DNA of 14,515 bases from Nitrospiraceae bacterium UBA2600 (GCA_002339325.1 DDKK01000007.1:1-14515); one strand, 5' to 3'; counted from the stretch's first letter, positions 1-7,441 are shown. Notes: a model not told the origin generated them from the letters alone. Numbers and translations: made by a program.

Positions 1-147
1 GCTTCTTATTTTATGGGCATAGTTAGGGGAGTGTATTTAAAAGGAATAGGCGATGAAGGTTTCCTACTCGAAGTTTTTTCACTTCTTGTATATGCAGCAG
101 TAGTATACACTCTGGCAATTTTATCTTTCCAAAAGAGAGTGGGATAA
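1..147 (+). CDS. ABC-2 type transporter permease, C-terminal end (partial)
   Basis: Only the last 48 codons are in the window, read in the frame starting at base 1 and ending in TAA at 145-147. The visible residues include a hydrophobic stretch ending in a short basic tail (QKRVG), as expected for the last membrane helix of an ABC-2 family permease. The stop overlaps the next gene's ATG by one base (TAATG), so the two are translationally coupled. The next gene is itself an ABC-2 permease, so this is most likely its paired subunit in a drug, polymer or lipid exporter of the YhhJ/YbhS-YbhR type. The assignment rests mainly on the neighbour; the fragment alone is not diagnostic. Confidence 0.65.
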   Translation, partial: ASYFMGIVRGVYLKGIGDEGFLLEVFSLLVYAAVVYTLAILSFQKRVG

Positions 148-1271
148 TGAGGCTTTTAACGCTAATTAAAAAGGAAATTACACATCTTATAAGAGATAAG
201 GCTTTGATTTTTATACTATTGTGGGCTTTTACAGGAGCCGTATACACTTCGGGAAGTGGTTTTACGATGGAGGTTAGAAATTTTCCAACTATCATTTACG
301 ATATGAATAATACCAAAGAAAGCAGAGAGATTATTGACAAGTTTCGAAAGCCCTATTTTAAAATCATCTCTCAAATTGAGACTGAAAAAGAGCTCACAGA
401 ATGGCTCGACAGCGGAAAAGCATCGATGGCAGTAATAATACCCCCGGATTTTAGTCGTAAGATTAATGAAAATAAGGCGAAGATACAGGTAATTGTTGAT
501 GGAACAATGTCAATCTCTGCAACTGTAGCCATTGCCTATGTGTCAGAAATAACCTATGGTTATGCGCTGGAAGTTCTGGAAAGAGAAAAACTTGGACTGA
601 CAGCAGTTTATAGAAACCTTCCTGTTATCGAAGAAAAAACAACTGTAGAGTTCAATCCTAATACATTGAGCTCATGGTTTATGAGCATGCTTGAGTATTT
701 CAATATGATTACAATGGTATGTCTTTTAGTGACTGCAGCGGCAATGGTAAGGGAGAAAGAACAGGGAACAATTGAACAGTTACTGGTCACGCCGGTGAGA
801 ACATGGGAGATATTCTTTGCAAAGATAATACCTACTGTTCTCTCTGTAGCAATACTTTCACCTTTAACAATATACGGCATATTGAAAGGAGTTTTTGGGG
901 TGCCTCTAAGGGGAAGTATTTTCCTTTTTTATCTGGTGATGCTATTTTATGCTTTTACGATTTCTTCATTGGGTCTTGTTATCTCAACAATTGCAAAAAA
1001 TCTTGCCCAATCGATGATGCTCATGCTTGTAATCTTAATTCCTATGCTTTTTCTTTCAGGAGCATGGACACCGCCAGAGTCAATGCAGGCAGTGATGAGA
1101 AACCTTAGCCTCCTTTCACCTATGAGATATTTCATAGATTTTGGCTACAGTGTTCTGTTTAAGGGTAATGGAATAGAAAATGTGTGGCATGACATATTGG
1201 GAATAATTTTAATTGGCGGCATTTTATTTGTCTTTTCCGTTTATCGTTTCAGAAAGATATTTATAAAGTAA
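147..1271 (+). CDS. ABC-2 type transporter permease (YhhJ/YbhR-like)
   Basis: This 374-residue inner-membrane protein has the architecture of ABC-2 export permeases. One N-terminal membrane helix (about residues 19-38) is followed by a large extracytoplasmic domain (about 40-175) and then a cluster of about five helices (185-205, 222-248, 256-282, 287-306, 348-366). The family motif region is present: REKEQGTIEQLLVTP at 202-216 and FLSGAWTPPESM at 302-313. The ATG overlaps the upstream permease stop by one base and has a purine-rich GAGAG upstream, fixing the start. It would work with the upstream permease and with an ATPase and perhaps a membrane-fusion protein encoded outside the window. 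The exported substrate cannot be told from sequence; antibiotics, lipids or polysaccharides are all handled by this family. Confidence 0.88.
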   Translation: MRLLTLIKKEITHLIRDKALIFILLWAFTGAVYTSGSGFTMEVRNFPTIIYDMNNTKESREIIDKFRKPYFKIISQIETEKELTEWLDSGKASMAVIIPPDFSRKINENKAKIQVIVDGTMSISATVAIAYVSEITYGYALEVLEREKLGLTAVYRNLPVIEEKTTVEFNPNTLSSWFMSMLEYFNMITMVCLLVTAAAMVREKEQGTIEQLLVTPVRTWEIFFAKIIPTVLSVAILSPLTIYGILKGVFGVPLRGSIFLFYLVMLFYAFTISSLGLVISTIAKNLAQSMMLMLVILIPMLFLSGAWTPPESMQAVMRNLSLLSPMRYFIDFGYSVLFKGNGIENVWHDILGIILIGGILFVFSVYRFRKIFIK

Positions 1272-1318
1272 TGCATATTTTCTTGAATAAAGCTTACTCG
1301 GTGGTTTAACATACAGAT

Positions 1319-3961
1319 ATGGTTAAAATACTTGAAAAAATTTTTGGCACAAAGAACGAAAGAGAGCTAAAAAGGTATTTCAAGATAGTTGATGAGATTA
1401 ATGCCTTAGAAGATGAAATCTCAAAGCTTTCGAATGAACAACTAAGAGCTAAAACTGAAGAGTTCCGTGATAGGCTTGCAAAGGGGCAGACATTAGAGGA
1501 GATTCTAAACGAGGCCTTTGCTGTTGTAAGAGAGGCAGCAAAGAGAACACTTGGTATGCGACATTTTGATGTCCAACTTGTCGGTGGAATTGTTCTTCAC
1601 GAAGGAAAAATTGCCGAAATGAAAACTGGTGAAGGTAAAACCCTTGTAGCAACTCTTTCTGCTTATTTGAACGCTCTTGAAGGCAAGGGTGTTCATGTTG
1701 TTACTGTCAACGACTATCTCGCCAGAAGAGATGTTCAGTGGATGGGCGCACTATATCACTTTCTTGGCCTATCAGTAGGAGTAATACAACATGATGCTTC
1801 TTTCCTTTATGACCCTCAATACAGGTTAAATGATAAGAGATTTGACAGGCTTCGTCCTTGCAGTAAAAAGGAAGCCTATGGTGCAGACATAACTTACGGA
1901 ACAAACAATGAATTTGGCTTTGACTACTTGAGAGACAATATGACATATAGTCTAGCTGACCTATGTCAGCGAGAACTCAACTACGCCATTGTCGATGAAG
2001 TTGACAGCATCCTGATTGATGAGGCAAGAACTCCCCTAATAATCTCAGGTCCCTCGGAAGAATCAACGGAGATTTACTATGCGGTGAATAAAATCGTTAA
2101 GTATCTTAAACCTGACGAAGATTTTAAGCTTGACGAAAAGCTTAAAAATGTTGTTTTAACCGAGCAAGGTTCGCAGAAAGCAGAGAGACTTCTTGGAATG
2201 GGCAACCTCTATGAACCCTCAAATATTGAGGTTGTCCACCATATAAATCAAGCAATAAGAGCACACTACTTTTTCAAAAGAGATGTAGATTACGTTGTCA
2301 AAGACGGCAAAATAGTTATCGTAGATGAATTCACCGGAAGACTTCTTCCCGGAAGAAGATGGTCTGACGGGCTTCATCAGGCAATAGAAGCAAAAGAGGG
2401 GCTCAAGATAGAGGCTGAAAACCAAACCCTTGCCACTATAACCTTCCAGAATTACTTTAGGATGTATAAAAAGCTTTCAGGTATGACAGGAACGGCTGAT
2501 ACAGAAGCCTCCGAATTTGCAGAAATATATAACCTCGAAGTGGTCGTAATTCCTACTCACAGACCAATGATAAGAGAGGACTACCCTGATGCTGTATACA
2601 AAACAGAAAAAGCAAAATATGAAGCCGTTGTAAGGGAAATAGAGGAATGCTATAGAGCAGGCAGACCCGTTCTTGTTGGCACTACATCAATTGAAAAATC
2701 AGAACTCATAAGCAAAATGCTCAAGAAAAAGGGCATACCGCACAATGTGCTAAATGCAAAATATCATGATAGAGAAGCAGAGATTATTGCTCAGGCAGGA
2801 AGAATTGGCTCAGTAACAATAGCAACAAACATGGCTGGTAGAGGAACGGATATTCTTCTTGGAGGCAATCCCGAATTTCTTGCAAGAGAGATGCTTGCTG
2901 GCAAGGAATACACAGAAGAAGAATTCGAAAAAGCTCTCAATAAAGCAAAAGAAATTTGTAGGGAAGAACACGACAAAGTAGTCTCGCTCGGTGGATTACA
3001 CATAATAGGAACAGAAAGACATGAATCGCGAAGAATTGATAATCAGTTAAGAGGTAGAGCAGGTAGACAGGGAGACCCTGGCTCGTCGAGATTTTATCTC
3101 TCCCTTGAAGACGAACTCTTAAGACTATTTGGAGGAGAGAGGCTTCAGAGCCTCATGCAGTTTCTAAAAATTGAAGACGACACTCCTATTGAAAATAAAA
3201 TGGTGTCAAAAGCCATTGAAAACGCCCAGAAGAGAGTAGAGGCCCACAATTTCGACATAAGAAAGCACCTTCTTAAATACGATGATGTAATGAACAGCCA
3301 GAGAAAAGAGATTTACTCTTTTAGAAGAGAAGTTCTTGAAAGTGAATCCCTTAAGGATAAAGTTTTTGAACTTCTTGAGATTGAAATTGACGAGCTCGTT
3401 GATTTCTATTTCTCTCAAGAAGAAGAGGGAGTTATAAAACTCAAAGAACAGATAACCGCCAGATTTGATATAAATGTTGAAATAGTGGGCAAGTCTAAGG
3501 ATGAGATGAAAAGCCTTATCCTTGAGAAACTAAGAGAAGCTTATGAACTTAAAGAGCAAAAAATTGGCTCAAATTTGATGAGAGATATAGAAAAAATGGT
3601 CTTCCTACATGTAATAGATACAAAGTGGAAGGATCATCTTCTCGGTATTGACCACATCAAAGAGGGAATTGGTCTTAGAGGCTATGCCCAGAAAGACCCT
3701 TTAGTGGAGTATAAAAAGGAAGCCTTTGAGCTTTTTGAGGAGATGTCCCGAAATATTGTCTCAGAGATTCTTACAAGGTTGTTTAAAATTCAGATAAGAG
3801 AGGAAAGTCAGTTTACAGTGTCTCGCAGACCCTATGTCAGTAGAAAAGATGGTGATTCACCGGCAGAACCAATTAAGAGACCCAATAAAGTAGGTAGAAA
3901 TGACCCATGTCCATGCGGAAGCGGAAAAAAGTATAAAAAATGCTGCGGTAAGGGTGAATGA
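1319..3961 (+). CDS. secA: Preprotein translocase ATPase SecA
   Basis: Full-length SecA (880 aa), the ATPase motor that drives unfolded preproteins through SecYEG. Seen in order: Walker A MKTGEGKT at 101-108, the DEVD box at 226-229 followed by SILIDEARTPLIISG, the preprotein-binding region, the helicase motifs TNMAGRGTDI and QLRGRAGRQGDPGSSRF, the wing/scaffold region, and a C-terminal zinc-binding SEC-C domain with C864, C866, C875 and C876. The length fits bacterial SecA of about 800-900 residues. The start follows a 47-bp gap after the permease; the ribosome site is weak and a possible TTGAAT/TTTAAC promoter (1283-1310) is only suggestive. No dedicated terminator follows: five bases after the stop begins the promoter and leader of the next operon, whose terminator probably also ends secA transcripts. 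Confidence 0.98.
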   Translation: MVKILEKIFGTKNERELKRYFKIVDEINALEDEISKLSNEQLRAKTEEFRDRLAKGQTLEEILNEAFAVVREAAKRTLGMRHFDVQLVGGIVLHEGKIAEMKTGEGKTLVATLSAYLNALEGKGVHVVTVNDYLARRDVQWMGALYHFLGLSVGVIQHDASFLYDPQYRLNDKRFDRLRPCSKKEAYGADITYGTNNEFGFDYLRDNMTYSLADLCQRELNYAIVDEVDSILIDEARTPLIISGPSEESTEIYYAVNKIVKYLKPDEDFKLDEKLKNVVLTEQGSQKAERLLGMGNLYEPSNIEVVHHINQAIRAHYFFKRDVDYVVKDGKIVIVDEFTGRLLPGRRWSDGLHQAIEAKEGLKIEAENQTLATITFQNYFRMYKKLSGMTGTADTEASEFAEIYNLEVVVIPTHRPMIREDYPDAVYKTEKAKYEAVVREIEECYRAGRPVLVGTTSIEKSELISKMLKKKGIPHNVLNAKYHDREAEIIAQAGRIGSVTIATNMAGRGTDILLGGNPEFLAREMLAGKEYTEEEFEKALNKAKEICREEHDKVVSLGGLHIIGTERHESRRIDNQLRGRAGRQGDPGSSRFYLSLEDELLRLFGGERLQSLMQFLKIEDDTPIENKMVSKAIENAQKRVEAHNFDIRKHLLKYDDVMNSQRKEIYSFRREVLESESLKDKVFELLEIEIDELVDFYFSQEEEGVIKLKEQITARFDINVEIVGKSKDEMKSLILEKLREAYELKEQKIGSNLMRDIEKMVFLHVIDTKWKDHLLGIDHIKEGIGLRGYAQKDPLVEYKKEAFELFEEMSRNIVSEILTRLFKIQIREESQFTVSRRPYVSRKDGDSPAEPIKRPNKVGRNDPCPCGSGKKYKKCCGKGE

Positions 3962-3965
3962 GATA

Positions 3966-3995
3966 TTGACATAAAAAATTTTTTTATGCTTTAAT
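3966..3995 (+). promoter_or_regulatory. Sigma-70 type promoter of the first uptake operon
   Basis: A perfect TTGACA (-35, 3966-3971) is followed after 18 bp by TTTAAT (-10, 3990-3995, five of six matches to TATAAT). The spacer is an A-run followed by a T-run. The expected start point is near 4001-4003, which places CCCACG at the extreme 5' end of the RNA. The promoter begins five bases after the secA stop. The identical arrangement in the second copy supports it. Confidence 0.75.
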
Positions 3996-4002
3996 TATTT
4001 AA

Positions 4003-4066
4003 CCCACGAAGGGCAAAGTTGGTCATGAAGGCCGTGGAAGGGAAGAATCCCAGCCACGGCTTTTTT
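4003..4066 (+). promoter_or_regulatory. Riboswitch-like transcription attenuator, copy 1 (unrecognised class)
   Basis: The leader can fold in two mutually exclusive ways. In the 'on' fold, CCACG at 4004-4008 pairs with CGTGG at 4033-4037, enclosing a hairpin GGTC-ATGAA-GGCC (4021-4033, with base 4033 contested) and a joining segment containing AAGGGCAAA. In the 'off' fold, GCCGTGG (4031-4037) pairs with CCACGGC (4054-4060) to make a terminator. This is the normal plan of a riboswitch or protein-controlled antiterminator. It precedes a TonB receptor/binding protein operon, so a metal or metal chelate is a natural signal. AGGGCAAA resembles part of the c-di-GMP-I consensus, but the rest of that class is absent; cobalamin riboswitch boxes are also absent. 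Ligand unknown. Confidence 0.6.
4031..4066 (+). terminator. Intrinsic terminator in leader, copy 1
   Basis: GCCGTGG (4031-4037) pairs with CCACGGC (4054-4060), with an inner GGGA-AGAA-TCCC hairpin (4040-4051), and is followed directly by six T residues (4061-4066). It lies about 60 nt after the predicted transcription start and 84 bp before the receptor gene, so it must be conditional if the receptor is expressed from this promoter. It is also the only terminator-like structure after secA. Confidence 0.85.
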
Positions 4067-4149
4067 ATGAATCGGACTCATGAAGAGTCTCAAACCTCTC
4101 TGAAGGGAGTAGAAATTAGAGAATCTCAAAAATTTCATGGAGGCTTGTT

Positions 4150-6174
4150 ATGAAAAAGATAATATTTTTTTGTATTGTATTTATTCTCATTACTTCAAGT
4201 TATGTCTTCTGTCAGGATAAAAATGAGGATTTTAAACTTAAAGAAATAACAGTAACAGAGTCAAAAATTGAGCAACTGCCGCAAGAACAGACACATAAGA
4301 TTGACATCGTTGACAAAAGAGAAATTGAAACTATCAATCTTCCTAATAGAAATCTATCCGAGTTGATTAAATATCTTCCAGGTAACTTTGTAAATCCGCT
4401 ATCTCGTAATGATGCAAATTGGGGCTCCTATGGAGGATTAGGTCCTAAATACAATAGCTGGCTACTTGATGGTCTTCCCATTGATTCTTTTGTTGACCCT
4501 ATGAGTCTTGATTTTATATATCTTGACAGAATAGAGGTTCATCGTGGACCTGCCTCAGTTCTATATCCTAACTATATGACCATGGATTTTGCTGGAAATG
4601 AGACTCCTTTAGCGGGAATAACTAACTTGATAACAAAGGACAAAATTGAAAAGCCCTATACAAATATATCTCTTGGTTATGGAACATGGAATACGATAAA
4701 TGCAAGAATTTACCATGAGGGAAATGCTGGTCCCTTCAACTTTTTCCTTGGTGCAAACTATGAACAATCTGACTATACAAATTATGGAACAAAGCCTTCA
4801 TGGCTAAATATGATAGATGACCCAGAGTATAAGAAAATTAAGGGATATTTTAAGACAACATACTTTTTTACTCCAGAAACTAAGCTCTCTCTATTTGTCC
4901 ATCATACTAAACACGATGGAGATGCAGGTAGACCTCACAGAGGTTATGACCATCAGTACGATGTTGTTAATTTAAACTTCTCAACCCCGCTTTTTAAGGA
5001 TTTCATATTTAGTGCAAAAGCTGGATATAGGTATTATCATCGTTCTTGGGAAGAGGATAAATATGATCCTCCAAAATCCTATGATCTTAGCTTGCGTGAG
5101 GAAGATGGAGTTAAGCAAAATATTTTCCCATTTGATTTATCTATTAACTACAAACATTTTGGTAAAAGTGTTCTTACAGCAGGTATTGACTCGCAGTTTT
5201 CAACATATGAGACCTATGCTAAAGTAGGTGGTAACAAGAGTATTGATAATGATGTTAATGCAAAAAGTTTTGGCATATATGCTCAGGAAAAACTCATTAT
5301 TGATAAATGGGTTTTGAGGGCTGGATTAAGATACGCCTATACAAAACATGACTATGATAAACTTGGTGGAGTGAAACCTGAAGTTTCCTCAAAATCATGG
5401 GATCAGCTCCTATGGAGCGCTGGTGTAAGATATAATTTTACCGATAATTTTGGAATATTTGCTAATGCAGGCTCAAGTTATCTTGTTCCTTCTGCAAAAT
5501 CTGTGGGTGGAACTATTAAGGAATCAGACAGAGGAGTCTCTGGTAAGAATGGGCAATTACCCAATCCTAATCTTAAGCCAGAGAAAGGTTACAGTTTTGA
5601 CCTTGGTGCAGACCTCTGGGCTTTGAGCAATCTGTATTTTAGCCTCAGAGGATTTTACCACATAACGAAAGATACTATAGTGGAGAATAAAATAAGCGAC
5701 ACTCCATCCCAGACTCAATCTGTAAACGCAGGGAAAGCTTATACAAAGGGAGCAGAGTTTGAAGTTCAACATTTTATCAGTGATAAATTTAAATGGTTTT
5801 CAAACCTTACCTTGACTGACACGGAGGTGAAAAACTCTTTAGATAAAAATCAAGATGGAAGTGAAATTTCCTTTGTTCCAGATTTCATAGCAAATGCAGG
5901 ATTTACAGCAAATCTTCCCTATGGCTTTACGATATCTCCCTATTTTCAGTATGTGGGGAAATATTATGATAGCACTGATAAGACAAAAAGAAAAGACTTT
6001 GGAGACTATTCGACAGTTAACTTAAATATAAAAAAAGAGCTTTTCAGAACTGATAAATACTATTCCAATCTAATTCTTGAAATTAACAACCTCTTTGATA
6101 AAAAATACGAAATGCCCTGGCAATTTCAAGACCCTGGATTTAATGCGATGTTAAAATGGGAATTAAATTTTTAA
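4150..6174 (+). CDS. TonB-dependent outer-membrane receptor 1
   Basis: A 674-residue outer-membrane gated porin that imports a large chelate using energy from TonB-ExbBD. A signal peptide covers about residues 1-21, and a TonB box-like EITVTES sits at 32-38. The plug domain (about 45-165) includes the typical DRIEVHRGPASVLYP stretch at 126-140. A 22-strand type barrel follows, ending in aromatic-rich strands with a terminal Phe (ELNF). A segment with five histidines (251, 252, 255, 263, 268) with Asp and Gly may be an extracellular or substrate-facing loop. The start has a TGGAGG ribosome site at 4138-4143. It lies behind an attenuator and overlaps the downstream binding-protein frame. The cargo is probably a metal chelate; siderophore, nickelophore, heme and corrinoid are all possible. 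Confidence 0.93.
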   Translation: MKKIIFFCIVFILITSSYVFCQDKNEDFKLKEITVTESKIEQLPQEQTHKIDIVDKREIETINLPNRNLSELIKYLPGNFVNPLSRNDANWGSYGGLGPKYNSWLLDGLPIDSFVDPMSLDFIYLDRIEVHRGPASVLYPNYMTMDFAGNETPLAGITNLITKDKIEKPYTNISLGYGTWNTINARIYHEGNAGPFNFFLGANYEQSDYTNYGTKPSWLNMIDDPEYKKIKGYFKTTYFFTPETKLSLFVHHTKHDGDAGRPHRGYDHQYDVVNLNFSTPLFKDFIFSAKAGYRYYHRSWEEDKYDPPKSYDLSLREEDGVKQNIFPFDLSINYKHFGKSVLTAGIDSQFSTYETYAKVGGNKSIDNDVNAKSFGIYAQEKLIIDKWVLRAGLRYAYTKHDYDKLGGVKPEVSSKSWDQLLWSAGVRYNFTDNFGIFANAGSSYLVPSAKSVGGTIKESDRGVSGKNGQLPNPNLKPEKGYSFDLGADLWALSNLYFSLRGFYHITKDTIVENKISDTPSQTQSVNAGKAYTKGAEFEVQHFISDKFKWFSNLTLTDTEVKNSLDKNQDGSEISFVPDFIANAGFTANLPYGFTISPYFQYVGKYYDSTDKTKRKDFGDYSTVNLNIKKELFRTDKYYSNLILEINNLFDKKYEMPWQFQDPGFNAMLKWELNF

Positions 6175-7205
6175 GAGAATGGAGCGGTTCAGTCCGCTCC
6201 ATCTTAATTAAATCTCATGCATTAATTTTAACTTTTGCACTATTTTTCATTTTATCTTCCAGTGAAGTATTTGCAAAGATTACAGTACAAGATTTCAGAG
6301 GAAAGTCTATCCATCTTAATAAACCAGCAGAAAGAGTTGTATGTCTAATTGAAAGCGCTCTTACTGGAATTTATATGTTAAGGCAAGGTAAAAAGGTTGT
6401 TGGTATTCCAACAAATGTTTATAGCGAAGGATTTTATTATAGTGATACTTTCAGATACTATGCCGCCTTAGATGATAGAATAAAACAAAAGAAAATTCCC
6501 GCTGTTGGTAATTGGGAGTCAATAAATATAGAAAAAATTCTTTCGCTTAAACCAGATTTAATAATCATATGGTCAAGTCAGACAGATGCAATTCAAACAT
6601 TTGAAAAATTAGGAATTCCTGTTTATGGAGTTTTCATTACAAAAATTGATGATATTTTCAAAGAGATAAGAGATTTTGGATTAATGCTTGATGCGAAGGA
6701 TAGAGCAGAAGAATTGATAGGATACGTAAGGAAGGAAATCGACGGAATTGATAGGATTGCAAGAAAAATTAAGAATCATAAAAAAGTCTTCTTCAGTTGG
6801 GCTCAGCATAGTTTTCTTCAGACATCCTGCAAAGGAAGTATAATAAATGAAATTATAAGTAAGGCTGGCGGAATAAACATATGTAGCAACATTGAGGCAG
6901 AGTCACAGACTTTAACAATGGAAAAGCTAATCAAGCTAAATCCCGATGTGATAATAATGTGGTATGCTAAGGCATTAAGCCCTGAGGACATAAGAAATAA
7001 CAGTCAGTATAGAGCAATTAATGCAGTTAAGTCAGGCAAAATTTATCAGTTTGATGATACTTTTTTCTTTGATTTGTGGACATTAAAATTTATATACTCA
7101 ATGAAATTCATTGCAAAAACTTTGTATCCAGAATTTTATAACTTTGAACTTGCTAAAGAAAAGAGAAAAATAATGCAATTTCTATATGAAAAATCTTTAC
7201 TTTAG
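6156..7205 (+). CDS. Periplasmic metal-chelate binding protein 1 (FecB/BtuF-like, TroA fold)
   Basis: A 349-residue ABC transporter substrate-binding protein of the helical-backbone TroA type. The mature part opens with the family pattern ITVQDFRGKSIHLNKPAERVV (split around residue 42), followed by KILSLKPDLIIIW and later KLIKLNPDVIIMWY, then a C-terminal SGKIYQFDD segment. A signal sequence (about 21-40, ending EVFA) is preceded by an unusually long, basic N-region of about 20 residues. The annotated ATG lies inside the end of the receptor gene (19-bp overlap) with no good ribosome site, and an 18-base-paired hairpin (6179-6202) falls in codons 8-16. No ATG, GTG or TTG occurs between there and the hydrophobic core, so a later start would have to be a rare codon. 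No permease follows; it probably delivers to the FecCD-type permease encoded at 12072-13154. Confidence 0.88.
   Translation: MGIKFLREWSGSVRSILIKSHALILTFALFFILSSSEVFAKITVQDFRGKSIHLNKPAERVVCLIESALTGIYMLRQGKKVVGIPTNVYSEGFYYSDTFRYYAALDDRIKQKKIPAVGNWESINIEKILSLKPDLIIIWSSQTDAIQTFEKLGIPVYGVFITKIDDIFKEIRDFGLMLDAKDRAEELIGYVRKEIDGIDRIARKIKNHKKVFFSWAQHSFLQTSCKGSIINEIISKAGGINICSNIEAESQTLTMEKLIKLNPDVIIMWYAKALSPEDIRNNSQYRAINAVKSGKIYQFDDTFFFDLWTLKFIYSMKFIAKTLYPEFYNFELAKEKRKIMQFLYEKSLL
6179..6202 (+). other. Perfect 9-bp hairpin at the receptor 1 / binding protein 1 junction
   Basis: ATGGAGCGG pairs with CCGCTCCAT around a TTCAGT loop, starting five bases after the receptor stop codon. The following bases (CTTAATTA) are not a proper T-run, so a classic terminator is unlikely. 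It could stabilise the 3' end of the receptor mRNA, reduce readthrough to the binding protein, or mask its translation start. Confidence 0.7.
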
Positions 7206-7292
7206 TTAGATATACGCAAAGAATATTTAATGAATTTTGGATTGAAGATATAGAATGCTAAAATCTCTAAATTAAGTTACAGTTTAGTTGGG
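7206..7292. other. AT-rich spacer with no recognised gene or site
   Basis: These 87 bp lie between the first binding protein gene and the second control region. I see no terminator, tRNA or credible reading frame. Transcripts of the first operon would therefore run into the leader terminator at 7358-7394. Confidence 0.6.
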
Positions 7293-7322
7293 TTGACATA
7301 AAAAAATTTTTTATGCTTTAAT
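7293..7322 (+). promoter_or_regulatory. Sigma-70 type promoter of the second uptake operon
   Basis: TTGACA (7293-7298), 18-bp spacer, TTTAAT (7317-7322), matching copy 1 in spacing. The likely start is about 7328-7330, immediately before CCCACG. It would drive the leader and, when the terminator is bypassed, the six-gene operon from 7575 to 13908. Confidence 0.75.
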
Positions 7323-7329
7323 TATTTAA

Positions 7330-7394
7330 CCCACGAAGGGCAAACTTGGTCATGAAGGCCGTGGAAGGGAAGAATCCCAGCCACGGCTTTTTTT
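7330..7394 (+). promoter_or_regulatory. Riboswitch-like transcription attenuator, copy 2 (unrecognised class)
   Basis: Same alternative pairing as copy 1: CCACG (7331-7335) with CGTGG (7360-7364) competes with the terminator stem starting at 7358. The only leader difference, G to C in the segment between the conserved AAGGGCAAA and TTGGTC, is in a position predicted to be unpaired. Having the same switch before both receptors implies one signal controls both operons. Confidence 0.6.
7358..7394 (+). terminator. Intrinsic terminator in leader, copy 2
   Basis: GCCGTGG (7358-7364) pairs with CCACGGC (7381-7387), with an inner GGGA/TCCC hairpin, followed by seven T residues (7388-7394). It is the only terminator-like structure between the first and second uptake operons, so it may also stop transcripts coming from upstream. 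Confidence 0.85.
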
Positions 7395-7441
7395 ATGAAT
7401 CGGACTCATGAAGGGTCTCAAACCTCTCTGAAGGGAGTGAA

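Larger units (their letters stand above)
3966..4110 (+). repeat. Duplicated control region, copy 1
   Basis: This 145-bp block recurs at 7293-7438 with, by eye, three substitutions and one single-base indel. The block holds a promoter, a leader RNA with an intrinsic terminator, and a conserved tail with two small hairpins: GACTC-ATGAA-GAGTC at 4075-4089 and CTCTC-TGAA-GGGAG at 4096-4109. Similarity ends abruptly at GAAGGGAGT. Downstream of this copy are about 39 unrelated bases with a good ribosome site (TGGAGG, 6 nt before the ATG of the receptor at 4150). Confidence 0.95.
7293..7438 (+). repeat. Duplicated control region, copy 2
   Basis: Near-identical partner of 3966-4110 (146 bp). The differences are one A/T change in the promoter spacer, G to C in the leader loop (AAAGTTGG becomes AAACTTGG), one extra T in the terminator run, and one A to G in the tail hairpin that turns a U-A pair into a U-G pair. 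Thus every proposed helix is kept. It stands in front of the second TonB receptor, with a palindromic element inserted between. Confidence 0.95.

Noticed and set aside
947..1135. Minus-strand and out-of-frame reading frames inside the transporter, secA, receptor and cooC genes.
   Set aside because: All lie within clearly coding frames on the + strand, lack ribosome sites and show no recognisable domain.
1283..1310. Possible secA promoter TTGAAT-16 bp-TTTAAC.
   Set aside because: Both boxes are weak and the start would fall almost on the initiation codon; not strong enough to list.
4003..4066. Leader as a cobalamin or c-di-GMP-I riboswitch.
   Set aside because: Only short resemblances (AGGGCAAA; GAATCCCAGCC) are present. 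The long conserved cores and second helices of those classes are missing and the leader is far too short.
4067..4153. A 28-codon reading frame starting right after the leader terminator (MNRTHEESQT...) whose TGA overlaps the receptor 1 ATG as ATGA; the copy 2 counterpart (7395-7532) starts the same way.
   Set aside because: No ribosome site precedes it, the copies differ by a non-synonymous change (Glu to Gly), and the copy 2 frame ends far from its receptor. The shared start simply reflects the DNA repeat.
6179..6202. Hairpin after receptor 1 as an intrinsic terminator.
   Set aside because: The stem is good but no run of T follows, and the next gene is part of the same operon with no promoter seen between.
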